Position numbers and translations under genes: made by a program
Shown: positions 27,827 to 36,050 of the stretch, in pieces
How the letters are laid out: each line of letters starts with the position of its first letter
How positions within the stretch are numbered: the first letter of the stretch is position 1
Assembly: GCF_022179405.1 (NCBI RefSeq)
Contig: NZ_BPQT01000029.1
Span: forward strand, 1 to 64,000
Length of the DNA: 64,000 nt
Source of the DNA: Methylobacterium marchantiae
GTDB lineage: Bacteria; Pseudomonadota; Alphaproteobacteria; Rhizobiales; Beijerinckiaceae
Reading direction: 5' to 3'
The notes under the pieces: generated by a model
Databases searched by the model: none
Told to the model about the DNA's origin: nothing
The model's input: the letters and a program-made list of their open reading frames with translations, nothing else

Positions 27827-28107
27827 GGGGCGCGTCCTGCCGGAGGGAGCCGGCTTCCGATCTCGGTGGTCTGATCCGCATTCCCCGCATTGCGCGGCGG
27901 CGCGATAACGACGATATAGGCGCCAGCGTGCCGTTTCGCGAGGAGGCGGCTCGTCGACCAGGGTCGCGCCCACGGCCAAGGAGACCTCACCGTTCGGGCG
28001 CCGGCCAGCGGCAACGCGGCTGAAAACGCGACCGAGATGGTTCGACGATGTACGCAAAGCCAGATAGCACGACGATGAAGACCCGTGTTGCCCGGGCGGG
28101 AGATGCC

Positions 28108-28875
28108 ATGGATGCCGCGCTCAAATCCCTGTCGTACCGGCTGACCGAGACGGAAGATCAGGGAATGGACCCGACTGCCAAAGCTGCCTCCGCGGCCCTG
28201 AACGGGATGCGAAACGACAACGCCCGCTCCGTGGAGACCCCCGCCGAGGTCGCGCCACTGCCGCCCTCGGCGAAGCGCGTGCCCGATGCCATCGCCACCG
28301 GCCGCCCGAGCCGCGAGGAGGCGGAAGCCGCCGTGCGCACGCTTCTGCGCTGGGCCGGCGACGATCCGAACCGCGAAGGGCTTCGCGATACCCCCGCCCG
28401 CGTGACCAAGGCTTATGGCCAGCTCTTCGGCGGCTACGAGCAGGATGCCGACGCCCTGCTGGAGCGGGTGTTCGAGGAGGTCGAGGGCTATTCCGACATC
28501 GTCCTCGTGCGTGACATCCCGTTCTACTCCCATTGCGAGCACCATATGGTGCCGTTCATGGGGCTGGCCCACATCGCCTATTATCCGACCAAGGGCGTGG
28601 TCGGCCTGTCGAAGCTCGCCCGCGTGGTCGATACCTTCGCCCGCCGCCTGCAGACGCAGGAGACCATGACGGCCCAGATCGCCGACGTGATCGAGAGCAT
28701 CCTCAAGCCGCGCGGCATCGCCGTGATGGTGGAGGCGGAGCACCTCTGCATGGCCATGCGCGGCGTGCAGAAGGCCGGCGTCTCGACCCTGACCACGCAG
28801 TTCCGCGGCGCGTTCAAGGACGATGCCAACGAGCAGGTCCGGTTCCTCACCCTCGTCCGCAATAGCAAGTCCTGA
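28108..28875 (+). CDS. folE: GTP cyclohydrolase I
   Basis: FolE converts GTP to dihydroneopterin triphosphate, the first step to folate and, in methylotrophs, tetrahydromethanopterin-type cofactors. The catalytic domain covers about residues 75-255: zinc ligands in [12 protein letters not shown] and [13 protein letters not shown], and the motif [23 protein letters not shown]. Several ATGs are in frame (28048, 28075, 28108, 28165). I chose 28108 for its GCGGGAG site at the right distance, and the N-terminal 70 residues are poorly conserved anyway. The next gene, hisI, begins 17 bases downstream. Confidence 0.94.
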   Translation: MDAALKSLSYRLTETEDQGMDPTAKAASAALNGMRNDNARSVETPAEVAPLPPSAKRVPDAIATGRPSREEAEAAVRTLLRWAGDDPNREGLRDTPARVTKAYGQLFGGYEQDADALLERVFEEVEGYSDIVLVRDIPFYSHCEHHMVPFMGLAHIAYYPTKGVVGLSKLARVVDTFARRLQTQETMTAQIADVIESILKPRGIAVMVEAEHLCMAMRGVQKAGVSTLTTQFRGAFKDDANEQVRFLTLVRNSKS

Positions 28876-28892
28876 GGCGGGTTCCTTCGGCG

Positions 28893-29333
28893 ATGACGGT
28901 CAGCCAAGGTTCCGCCTCGCCCGGCGGGTTCTCCCCGCCCGGCTCGCGCGGCGAGGTCGAGGAAGGGATGCGGCTCACACCGCGTTTCGACGAACACGGC
29001 CTCGTGGCCTGCATCGCCGTCGATGCCCATGACGGGCGTGTCCTGATGCTCGCCCACATGAATGCGGAATCGTTGCGGCTGACGCTCGAGACCGGCGAGG
29101 CCTGGTACTGGTCTCGCTCGCGCGGCGAGCTCTGGCACAAGGGTGCCACCAGCGGGCAGATCCAGCGTGTCGTCGAGATGCGCGTCGATTGCGACCAGGA
29201 CGCGCTCCTGATCTCGGTGGAGGTCGGTGGCGATGGCGGATGCTGCCATACCGGGCGCCGATCCTGTTTCTACCGTGCCGTCACCCTCGATCCCGCCACC
29301 GGCGAGGCCCTGCTCGGACCCGCCGGGCCGTGA
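28893..29333 (+). CDS. hisI: Phosphoribosyl-AMP cyclohydrolase
   Basis: HisI opens the ring of PR-AMP in histidine synthesis. The 146-residue monofunctional enzyme has the core [52 protein letters not shown], the metal-binding Asp/Cys set [11 protein letters not shown], and the cysteines of [14 protein letters not shown]. An N-terminal approximately 25-residue extension is rich in Gly and Ser. It follows folE by 17 bases and its stop overlaps a GTG (29330) that could be a start of the next gene, so coupling is possible. Confidence 0.95.
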   Translation: MTVSQGSASPGGFSPPGSRGEVEEGMRLTPRFDEHGLVACIAVDAHDGRVLMLAHMNAESLRLTLETGEAWYWSRSRGELWHKGATSGQIQRVVEMRVDCDQDALLISVEVGGDGGCCHTGRRSCFYRAVTLDPATGEALLGPAGP

Positions 29334-29380
29334 CCTGGGACGGGCTCTCCTTTCGCGGGGTCGCCCTCTACCGCCAGGGC

Positions 29381-30406
29381 ATGCTGTCCCACCTGTCGCA
29401 GAAGCCGGTCTTCCCGCGCGGCAGCGTCGAGCCCGTGGCCGAACAGCCGCCGCCGCGACCGCGGATCGGTCTGGCGCTGGGGGGCGGGTCCGCCCGGGGC
29501 TGGGCCCATATCGGCGTGATCGAGGTCCTGGAGGAGGCCGGCATCCATCCCGACATGGTGGCCGGCTGTTCCATCGGCGCAGTCGTCGGCGGTTGCTATG
29601 CCGCCGGCAAGCTCGACCTCCTCAAGGATTTCGCCCTGTCGCTCACGAAGCGCCGGGTCATGGGCCTTCTCGACCTGCGGCTGGGCTCCGGCCTCATCGC
29701 CGGCGATCGCCTGAAGCGGCGCCTCGAAGGCGATCTCGGGACGCGGCGGGTGGAGAACCTGCCGATCCGCTTCGCCAGCGTCGCGACGGATCTCGGCTCG
29801 GGCGACGAGGTCTGGCTGACCCGCGGCTCCCTGGTGGAGGCGATCCGGGCCTCCTACGCCCTCCCCGGCCTGTTTCCGCCGGTGCGTCTGGACGGACGGC
29901 TGATGATGGACGGGACCCTGGTCAACCCCGTTCCGGTCAAGCTCGCGCGCGGGCTCGGGGCCGAACTGGTGATCTGCGTCAATCTCAACGGCGATCCGCG
30001 CACCGAGCCCGGACTCGTGATCGGGCCGGAAACCGAGGGTATCGCCTCCCCGTCCCTGTCGCCGACGATGCCGATGGCGACGTCCCGGCGCGGATGGGGC
30101 CTGTTGCGGCGCATGCGCGGCACCCAGCGCATCATGACGGGGAAACCTTCCTCCGTCCCCCGCGAGCCCGGTACGCCCGGCATGGGACGGGTGATGTTCG
30201 ATGCCTTCAACATCACGCAGGACCGCATCTCGCGGGCTCGGCTGGAGCGCGACCCGCCGGATCTGATGCTGTCGCCGCGTCTCGCGGAGATGGGCCTGTT
30301 CGAATTTCACCGCGCCGAGGAGGCCATTCTCCTCGGGCGGGAAGCGGCCAAGGCGGCGTTGCCCCGGATCAGGGAACTCATCGCCTCGGCGGCCGAACGG
30401 GTCTGA
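29381..30406 (+). CDS. Patatin-like phospholipase (RssA-type)
   Basis: A 341-residue protein with a patatin lipase domain (about 28-200). It has the oxyanion motif GGGSARGWAHIG, the nucleophile Ser64 in AGCSIGAVVGG, and the catalytic Asp177 in MMDGTLVNPVP, so the Ser-Asp dyad is intact. No signal peptide; probably cytoplasmic or membrane-associated like RssA/YchK. A GTG at 29330 overlapping the hisI stop would add 17 residues and cannot be excluded. ATG 29381 was preferred as the more usual start. Substrate unknown. Confidence 0.87.
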   Translation: MLSHLSQKPVFPRGSVEPVAEQPPPRPRIGLALGGGSARGWAHIGVIEVLEEAGIHPDMVAGCSIGAVVGGCYAAGKLDLLKDFALSLTKRRVMGLLDLRLGSGLIAGDRLKRRLEGDLGTRRVENLPIRFASVATDLGSGDEVWLTRGSLVEAIRASYALPGLFPPVRLDGRLMMDGTLVNPVPVKLARGLGAELVICVNLNGDPRTEPGLVIGPETEGIASPSLSPTMPMATSRRGWGLLRRMRGTQRIMTGKPSSVPREPGTPGMGRVMFDAFNITQDRISRARLERDPPDLMLSPRLAEMGLFEFHRAEEAILLGREAAKAALPRIRELIASAAERV

Positions 30407-30416
30407 CGCCGATCCG

Positions 30417-30848
30417 TCAGGCCATGGTGATGTAGTCGCGCATGGCCTGGTGCTCCGCCTCGACGGCGGCGATCCGGCGCTTGACCACGTCGCCGATGGA
30501 GACGAGGCCGGCGAGGCGCCCGTCCTCGACCACCGGCACGTGGCGGAACCGCCCGTCGGTCATCAACTGCATCACGTCCTCGACGGTGGTCGACCGGGTG
30601 CAGGTGGTCACCGTCGCCGTCATGTGCTCCGAGATCGGGGCATCGAAGGCGCCGGCTCCCTGGCGGGCCAGGGCGCGGATGATGTCGCGCTCCGACAGGA
30701 TGCCGAGGACGGCGCCCTCAACGTCGCTCACGACGATGGCGCCGATCCGCTTCTCGGCAAGGAGATGAATGGCTTCGTCGAGGGTCCGGTGCGGCTCCAC
30801 CGTGACGACGGACCCGCCCTTCTCGGCAAGAATGCGTGCGACGGTCAT
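30417..30848 (-). CDS. CBS-domain pair protein
   Basis: A 143-residue protein made of two CBS domains (residues 10-60: VEPHRTLDEAIHLLAEKRIGAIVVSDVEGAVLGILSERDIIRAL; 74-130: ATVTTCTRSTTVEDVMQLMTDGRFRHVPVVEDGRLAGLVSIGDVV). Such stand-alone pairs bind adenine nucleotides and act as energy or redox sensors for partner enzymes. The partner is not evident here. It is convergent with the patatin gene and stands ahead of the rhomboid gene on the same strand, 146 bases away. Confidence 0.92.
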   Translation of the reverse strand: MTVARILAEKGGSVVTVEPHRTLDEAIHLLAEKRIGAIVVSDVEGAVLGILSERDIIRALARQGAGAFDAPISEHMTATVTTCTRSTTVEDVMQLMTDGRFRHVPVVEDGRLAGLVSIGDVVKRRIAAVEAEHQAMRDYITMA

Positions 30849-30994
30849 GAACGTGGTCTCCCGTGTGTCCTGGACGCCGCCCGGAGGGCGGCGGCTGACC
30901 GGGTTGATCCCGGCGCATCACGGAATTGTGTGACGCGAGGCTCGACGTGACAACCCGCCAGACCCGCATTCCGATGCCGAAACCTGCGGAAAAA

Positions 30995-31819
30995 TTACGC
31001 TTTCGTGCCTCCCAAGCGGTCCAGCATCGGGAAAAGGAAAAATCCTGCCAGAAACCCGCCCAGATGCGCATCCCAGGCGACGGTCGCGGATTCGGCCCCC
31101 AGCGGCAGCGAGATGATCCCGAACACGAAGTTGGTGGCGAGCCAGATGCCGAGGAACATCACCGCCGTGCGGTTCCCGAGCAATTGGGGGATGGTCTGCA
31201 GCGGCTGATGCGTGACGCGCTGCCAGGGCTGGCCGGTCAGGAAGGGCGGCGGGGACTGGAACACGAAGCGCGCGGCGGCGGCCATCAGGGCCGAGACGCC
31301 GGCCGAGGCTCCGATCAGCGGGGCGGTGCTCATCGGGTCGATCGCCACGTGCAGGATTCCGCCTGCCAGCGCACCGATGAGCCCGAGGAGACCGTAACGC
31401 CAGGGGCCGCATCGCCGTGCGACGGGGGAGCCGAAGGCGGCCAGCCAGACCACGTTGAAGATGACATGCGTCCACGAGCCGTGGAGCAGGGCATAGGTGG
31501 CGAAGGTCCACAGGCTCGCGGAGGGATTGGCCACCACGTATTGAGCGAAGGCCGAGCGTGCCTGGACCACGTCCGCATCCCCCACGGCCGAGGCGGCGGC
31601 GGACAGGATCTCCGCTGCCCGGTCCGGAGCCACCGAAACGAGCCAACGGCCCGGAATCAAAGCGAGGTTCAGGAGGAGCGTGATGTCCCATTCGTCCGGC
31701 AGGACGAACTCCCGCAGGGCATGAATGCCGAGCAGGAGGCCGATCGAGACCGTCACCGCGGTCGGCATGTTGAAGACGGGGACGCGGCTCTGGCGCGGCA
31801 GGTCGGGCGTGGCATCCAT
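30995..31819 (-). CDS. Rhomboid family intramembrane serine protease
   Basis: A 274-residue inner-membrane protein with about six to seven segments. The catalytic serine is Ser172 in GASAGVSAL, the catalytic His252 in AWDAHLGGFLAGF, and the oxyanion Asn region is SWTHVIFNVVWLAAFG (about 115-130). All match active rhomboids, which cleave membrane helices. Substrate unknown. ATG 31819 was chosen because the longer frame to 31993 lacks homologous features and runs into the terminator at 31955-31990. Confidence 0.9.
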   Translation of the reverse strand: MDATPDLPRQSRVPVFNMPTAVTVSIGLLLGIHALREFVLPDEWDITLLLNLALIPGRWLVSVAPDRAAEILSAAASAVGDADVVQARSAFAQYVVANPSASLWTFATYALLHGSWTHVIFNVVWLAAFGSPVARRCGPWRYGLLGLIGALAGGILHVAIDPMSTAPLIGASAGVSALMAAAARFVFQSPPPFLTGQPWQRVTHQPLQTIPQLLGNRTAVMFLGIWLATNFVFGIISLPLGAESATVAWDAHLGGFLAGFFLFPMLDRLGGTKA

Positions 31820-31954
31820 GGCGCCACCATGTCGGGCCGGATGCCGCCGCCGCAAGCCCCGAACCCCGCAAATTCCGGCGAGCGGCCCGTGATTCGCCCA
31901 TCGGCCGCCTTCATCCGGCGAGGGTCGCGAAGATGATCGAAAACGACATCGATC

Positions 31955-31990
31955 AAAAAAGAGGGGGAGGACGCTTTCACGCCCTCCCCC
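31955..31990 (-). terminator. Rho-independent terminator of a minus-strand transcript
   Basis: On the minus strand the stem arms GGGGGAGG and CCTCCCCC (31983-31990 and 31963-31970) are followed by a run of six T (31955-31960 as A on the plus strand). The only gene it can end is the tiny minus-strand ORF at 32008-32139, or a non-coding RNA from the same place. It also insulates the rhomboid gene. Confidence 0.85.
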
Positions 31991-32007
31991 CAAGAGAAAG
32001 ATCCGCC

Positions 32008-32139
32008 TCAGCGGAAACGGCCCGGACCAGCAGGCCGCCCGGGTCGAGACCCGTCCTTCCGATGACTTCGCAAGAAGAGCGACCGCATCGGCGGTCTCGC
32101 TTCAATCAACGAGGACAGTGTCGCTCGGATGCCGCCCAT
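32008..32139 (-). CDS. Very small ORF (43 aa) with its own expression signals
   Basis: ATG at 32139 preceded by AGAGGTGG (32149-32156), nine bases away. The 43-residue product begins MGGIRATLSSLIEARPP and ends basic and Gly/Pro-rich (RPGRPAGPGRFR). A CtrA-type box lies 26 bases upstream of the start. A strong T-tailed terminator begins 18 bases after the stop. This complete set of signals around so short a frame suggests a real small protein, or a small RNA that carries it. Family unknown. Confidence 0.5.
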   Translation of the reverse strand: MGGIRATLSSLIEARPPMRSLFLRSHRKDGSRPGRPAGPGRFR

Positions 32140-32164
32140 CGGCAACGTCCACCTCTTGTTAACC

Positions 32165-32179
32165 TTAATCAAAACTTAA
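32165..32179. promoter_or_regulatory. CtrA-type box (TTAA-N7-TTAA), copy 1
   Basis: TTAA at 32165-32168 and TTAA at 32176-32179 separated by exactly seven bases, the consensus for the cell-cycle regulator CtrA. A further TTAA lies at 32159-32162. It is 26 bases upstream of the 43-aa ORF and 134 bases upstream of the PAS-domain gene, so either or both could be controlled. Confidence 0.65.
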
Positions 32180-32312
32180 GGAGGCACGTCGCCTTGGAGG
32201 GGCATAAGGTGTGCGGCAGGCTCGGTAGCCGAACCCGGACGCTGGCACAGCGCTCGGCGGACCGGCCCGATTTCGAACAGGTCCCACCGGGGCCGTGCCA
32301 CGACGGGACGCC

Positions 32313-32930
32313 ATGAAGCATCCGACCAGCCGAATGCTCTATCACTACTGGAATCGCCTTCGCCGGGAGCGTGCCGCTCCGGAGAGGAGCGAGATCGAGC
32401 CCGGCGAAATCCGGAATGTCCTGGCCGAAAGCCTCATTCTCGAACTCGACATGCCGCGCTCCGCCGCGACGGTCCGGCTCGCCGGGACGCGGGTCTGCGC
32501 CCTGTTCGGCCGCGAGTTGCGCGGCAGCGCCTTCGCCGACATATGGGGCCCGACCCAAGCCGATCCCTGGCGCCTGGTGGAGACCGTCGCCGTCGATACG
32601 CTGGGGATCGTCGCCGGATTGCGCGGGTTCACGCAGGAGGCCGAGCCGATCGACCTCGAGCTGCTTCTTCTGCCCCTGCGCCATCGCGGCCAGACCCAGG
32701 TCCGCATGCTCGGATCGCTCAGCCCGCAGGTCGTCCCGCAATGGCTCGGGCTTCGGCCGGTGGTGCGGCTCGATTCGATGTCCCTGCGCGTGCTCGACCC
32801 GGTCTACGACGTCATCGATCTCGCCGAGAACGGCGCCGCGGCGGGTCTCCGGAACCTGCCGGAGCCGGCCAATGACAGCATCCCGGTGCGCCGCGGTCAT
32901 CTCATGGTGCATCCCGGCGGAAGGGCCTGA
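32313..32930 (+). CDS. PAS-domain protein (DUF1457/PAS_5 type)
   Basis: A 205-residue soluble protein that is essentially one PAS_5/DUF1457 domain: MLYHYWNRLRRERAAPERSEIEPGEIRNVLAESLILE, then SAATVRLAGTRVCALFGRELRGSAFADIWGP, LELLLLPLRHRGQTQVRMLGSLSP. No output domain is attached, so it probably senses or docks through partners. Frequently found in alphaproteobacteria next to PilZ proteins, as here (PilZ gene 110 bases downstream, same strand). ATG 32313 preferred over 32295 as the closer match to the family start. Confidence 0.82.
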   Translation: MKHPTSRMLYHYWNRLRRERAAPERSEIEPGEIRNVLAESLILELDMPRSAATVRLAGTRVCALFGRELRGSAFADIWGPTQADPWRLVETVAVDTLGIVAGLRGFTQEAEPIDLELLLLPLRHRGQTQVRMLGSLSPQVVPQWLGLRPVVRLDSMSLRVLDPVYDVIDLAENGAAAGLRNLPEPANDSIPVRRGHLMVHPGGRA

Positions 32931-33040
32931 TACGCTTTCCCGGGCGAATGCCGGCTCAATCTCTCCAGGGCAAAGATTTTCGTAACCAGCCGACACGTAC
33001 GGTTGCGTCGACGACGATCCAACCCGAGTCTGCCGTATTG

Positions 33041-33667
33041 ATGATCGAGGCTTTCGCACACACCGAAGCGAAGCCGGTCCGCCTGCTGCGGCCGTCGGAT
33101 CTCCGTCGGCATCAGCGCGTCAAGGTGGCCCTCCTCGGCCGCTACATGCTGGCCGATCGCCGGGAATTCCCGTGCCAGACCGTGGACATGTCCCCGGGCG
33201 GCGTGCGCCTGACCTGTGCGGTGCTCGGTACCCTCGACGAGCGCGTGGTGCTGTATCTCGAGAGCATCGGCCGGATCGAAGGGATCGTCGCCCGCTTCAC
33301 GACCGGCGGCATGGCCCTGCGCCTCAGCGCGACCCAGCGCAAGCGGGACAAGATCGCCTCCCAGCTCACCTGGATCGCCAACCGCGAGGCCCTCGGCCTT
33401 CCCGAAGGGCGAAACCACGAACGTCTCACACCGTCCCATCCCGGGGTGGTGCTGAAGCTGGAGAGCGGGCGCGAGGTCGCCGCCCGCATCATCGACGTCT
33501 CCATGTCCGGCGTCGCCCTCTCGACCCAGACGACACCGTCGATCGGAGCGAGCCTCATGGTCGGGCGGACGCCCGGCCGCGTCGTGCGCTATTTCGAGGG
33601 CGGTATCGGCGTGAGCTTCATGTTGCCGATCTCGCCGGATCTGTTCCACGAAGGCCTGATCCTCTGA
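33041..33667 (+). CDS. PilZ-domain protein (two PilZ modules)
   Basis: A 208-residue cytoplasmic protein with two PilZ-like modules. The first (about 18-110) has RLLRPSDLRRHQRVKVALLGRYMLADRREFPCQTVDMSPGGVRLTC, which contains the c-di-GMP-binding RxxxR (RRHQR) and D-x-S-x-x-G (DMSPGG) motifs. The second (about 125-205) has VLKLESGREVAARIIDVSMSGVALST, with DVSMSG but a degenerate RxxxR. Hence a likely c-di-GMP effector with one good site. The start is uncertain (32948 is also open). Same strand as the PAS gene; probable operon. Confidence 0.87.
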   Translation: MIEAFAHTEAKPVRLLRPSDLRRHQRVKVALLGRYMLADRREFPCQTVDMSPGGVRLTCAVLGTLDERVVLYLESIGRIEGIVARFTTGGMALRLSATQRKRDKIASQLTWIANREALGLPEGRNHERLTPSHPGVVLKLESGREVAARIIDVSMSGVALSTQTTPSIGASLMVGRTPGRVVRYFEGGIGVSFMLPISPDLFHEGLIL

Positions 33668-34029
33668 GATCGGCATCCCGGCCCGGATAGGGCAGGACAG
33701 AGCCTTCGATCCCCCGACATTCCCCCTGTCACCGACGGCGTTCCGGGCGTCGGCGAGATCCCCTCGTTCGCCCCGGCTTCGTCGCGGAACCGGGCGATGG
33801 CGATCTCGCCATCGTCGACGACCGAGGCCGCGCCGTCCACTCGGCCCTGGCATGGTTACGCCTTCCTGATCTCGATCTCGCCAATCCGAGCCTTCGGTTC
33901 AGCCGGCGGTTGGCCCTGTCCCGCACCGGCCCCGCCCCGAGGCCGAATCGATAAAATTGCGCGTATCGGCTTCAGCGCGGCACAGGAAGCGTGGCGGCAT
34001 CGTGATCCTCGTTGGACGAGGTGGTCGCG
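33668..34029. other. Intergenic region without a supported gene
   Basis: About 360 bases between the PilZ gene and the first LapG-like gene. One plus-strand frame ending in a TAA near 33954 reads protein-like (GDLAIVDDRGRAVHSALAWLRL) but has no usable start codon or ribosome site. It could be a decayed gene fragment. A short AT-rich stretch at 33949-33960 may be part of a promoter. Confidence 0.4.
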
Positions 34030-34656
34030 ATGGGACGGACGAAGTCACTCTTTCTCGGGATGTTCGCGGGGCTCGCGCTGTTCTGCGCCGGCGGCGCCCA
34101 GGCTCAGACCTTGGCCGCCCTGCCCTCGCCGTCCCAGTCCGCCGATGTCCTCGGCGCCGCCCGCCCGATCGTCGGATGGGTCTCGTTCTGCCAGCGCTAC
34201 CCGGGCGAATGCGCCATCGACGCGAACGAGCCGGCGCGCATCGCCCTCACCTCCGCGACCTGGAACCTCATCGTCTCGGTCAACCGCCGGGTGAACACCG
34301 GCCTGCGCGCCGTCACCGACATGGATCATTGGGGCGAGGCGGACCGCTGGGACCTCGCCGAGGACGGCATGGGCGATTGCGAGGATTTCCAGCTCCTCAA
34401 GCGCAAGCGCCTCGCCGATGCCGGCCTGTCCCGCCGCGCCATGCGGATGACCGTCGTCATCGACGAGAAGGGCGAGGGTCACGCCGTCCTGACGCTCCTC
34501 ACCGACCGTGGGGAGCTGATCCTCGACAACAAGACCAGCGAGATCCTGCCCTGGTACCGGACCGGCTACGTCTTCATCAAACGCGAGAGCCAGGATTCCG
34601 TGGCCTGGGTTTCGCTTGGAGGAGTGACGTCTCCGGTGACCACGGCCAACCGCTGA
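34030..34656 (+). CDS. Periplasmic transglutaminase-like cysteine protease (BTLCP, LapG family), copy 1
   Basis: A 208-residue exported protein with a signal peptide (residues 1-26, AGGAQA). BTLCP family, with a full catalytic triad: Cys117 in GMGDCEDFQLLK, His151 in GEGHAVL, Asp166 in LILDNKTSE. Family members include LapG, which clips large RTX adhesins from the cell surface when c-di-GMP is low. Start ATG 34030 has GAGGTGG just upstream; an ATG at 34012 precedes that site and is less likely. A close paralogue follows 152 bases downstream. The PilZ gene upstream fits a c-di-GMP context. The target is unknown. Confidence 0.9.
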   Translation: MGRTKSLFLGMFAGLALFCAGGAQAQTLAALPSPSQSADVLGAARPIVGWVSFCQRYPGECAIDANEPARIALTSATWNLIVSVNRRVNTGLRAVTDMDHWGEADRWDLAEDGMGDCEDFQLLKRKRLADAGLSRRAMRMTVVIDEKGEGHAVLTLLTDRGELILDNKTSEILPWYRTGYVFIKRESQDSVAWVSLGGVTSPVTTANR

Positions 34657-34722
34657 TCGCAGTTTCCCGGGTTGCCTGAAAACATCACTTCTCTGCCACG
34701 GAACCCCCGGCCTCGTGGGAAG

Positions 34723-34737
34723 TTAATTCGAGTTTAA
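34723..34737. promoter_or_regulatory. CtrA-type box (TTAA-N7-TTAA), copy 2
   Basis: TTAA (34723-34726), seven bases, TTAA (34734-34737). It lies in an AT-rich patch 71 bases upstream of the second LapG-like gene, between the two paralogues. That suggests the second copy has its own, cell-cycle-regulated promoter. Confidence 0.65.
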
Positions 34738-34808
34738 CTTTTGGATTGAGCCCCGGCCCCGGGCGTGCCAGTTTCTTGCCATCGGCAACAAGTGGCAGGG
34801 CGACCGGA

Positions 34809-35501
34809 ATGCGGCACGCGGTTCTGCGAGGCGTCGGCGGCGGAAGCTTCTCGGGAAGCGGGCTGTGGCGACGGGCCGGTCGAGCGGCGAAGTTGTCCCT
34901 GGTGGGCTCGATCCTGCTCCTCGGTGGGCCCGCGACGCAAGCCCGCCCGGTCTCCACGACCGCCGCCATCCCGGATGCCACCAGCGTGGGCGAGAATGGC
35001 GGCGCCCGGCCTGTGGCGGCCTGGAACGGCTTCTGCGCCAAATATCCCGCCGAATGCGCGGTCGATACCTCGCAGCCGGCCTTCATCACCCTGAACCCCG
35101 CGATCTGGCGCACGCTCACCAGCGTCAACCGCCGCGTCAACGGACGCATCCACCCGATCACCGACATGGCGCATTGGGGCGTCGTGGACCGCTGGGATTT
35201 TCCCGATGACGGATTCGGCGATTGCGAGGATTTCCAGCTGCTCAAGCGCAGGATGCTGGTGGAGCGGGGCCTGCCCCGTCGGGCGCTGCGGATGACCGTG
35301 GTGATCGACGATATCGGCGAGGGTCATGCCGTGCTGATGGTGCGCACCGACAAGGGCGACCTGATCCTCGACAACAAGACCAGCGCGATCCTCTCCGCGC
35401 CGCGTACCGGATACACCTACGTGAAGCGCGAAGGCCAGGACAGCATGGCTTGGGTCTCGCTCAACGGCGTCGCCTCGCCGGTGGCCACCGCGAATCGGTG
35501 A
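34809..35501 (+). CDS. Periplasmic transglutaminase-like cysteine protease (BTLCP, LapG family), copy 2
   Basis: A 230-residue paralogue of the preceding gene with a longer, basic N-terminus (SGLWRRAGRAAKLS) before the hydrophobic export segment (about 29-46). Triad Cys139 (FGDCEDFQLLK), His173 (GEGHAVL) and Asp188 (LILDNKT). The two copies share long identical runs (TVVID, GEGHAVL, LILDNKTS, SVNRRVN), so they arose by tandem duplication. A CtrA box precedes it. ATG 34809 chosen because the frame upstream lacks an export signal context. Possible division of labour between copies is unknown. Confidence 0.9.
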   Translation: MRHAVLRGVGGGSFSGSGLWRRAGRAAKLSLVGSILLLGGPATQARPVSTTAAIPDATSVGENGGARPVAAWNGFCAKYPAECAVDTSQPAFITLNPAIWRTLTSVNRRVNGRIHPITDMAHWGVVDRWDFPDDGFGDCEDFQLLKRRMLVERGLPRRALRMTVVIDDIGEGHAVLMVRTDKGDLILDNKTSAILSAPRTGYTYVKREGQDSMAWVSLNGVASPVATANR

Positions 35502-35552
35502 GGGCGTCCGGGAAAGGGGGCGGAATGATCGATCGCAATCTGCGATCCGGTG

Positions 35553-35885
35553 TCAGATCCCGCCAGCAATCAGATGCGCGAGGTCGAGGGCGACGCGGCC
35601 CGAGAGGAGGCTCCAGCCACAGGCGATGATCGTCGCGATCATCACGAAGGGGATCGGGCGGCGCTCGATGCGGCGGCCACGCACGGTATTGCGCAGGATG
35701 ATGAAGGGCGCGCCGAAAGCCAGGATGGGCAGGGCCGCGACCGCCTCGACGCCGCCGCGCTCCAGCAGGCTGAAACTGGCGCGACGATCGGAAAACAGTT
35801 CGAAGGCGCTCGCGAGAAGGCCCGACAATGCGAGGCCGACGCAGAGCGTCTGGATCGATTCGATGGCGGAAGGGCTGATGTCCAT
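35553..35885 (-). CDS. Small membrane protein of unknown function (110 aa)
   Basis: A 110-residue protein with three hydrophobic segments (about 10-30, 46-65, 82-105) and a basic loop RNTVRGRRIERRP between the second and third. No signal peptide or known motif; resembles short DUF6949-like membrane proteins seen in Methylobacterium-type genomes. A CtrA-type box lies 16 bases upstream of its ATG (35885). It is convergent with the LapG-like copy 2. Function unknown. Confidence 0.7.
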   Translation of the reverse strand: MDISPSAIESIQTLCVGLALSGLLASAFELFSDRRASFSLLERGGVEAVAALPILAFGAPFIILRNTVRGRRIERRPIPFVMIATIIACGWSLLSGRVALDLAHLIAGGI

Positions 35886-35901
35886 GGCGCGCGCTTCACC
35901 G

Positions 35902-35916
35902 TTAACGACGGGTTAA
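35902..35916. promoter_or_regulatory. CtrA-type box (TTAA-N7-TTAA), copy 3
   Basis: TTAA (35902-35905), seven bases, TTAA (35913-35916), 16 bases upstream of the small membrane protein's start codon. At this distance bound CtrA could activate from a leaderless or very short-leader promoter, or repress. Confidence 0.65.
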
Positions 35917-36050
35917 GCACGCACTCTGCCAGAGCGTTTACGAAACGTTAAGGATTTCCCGGCGTCAGGGTTAACCGACGCACAGGGAGAAATACGTGTG
36001 TCCGGGCGGGGCGCGGTCGGTCACGCGCCCATGTCCCCGCCTTTCGACCC

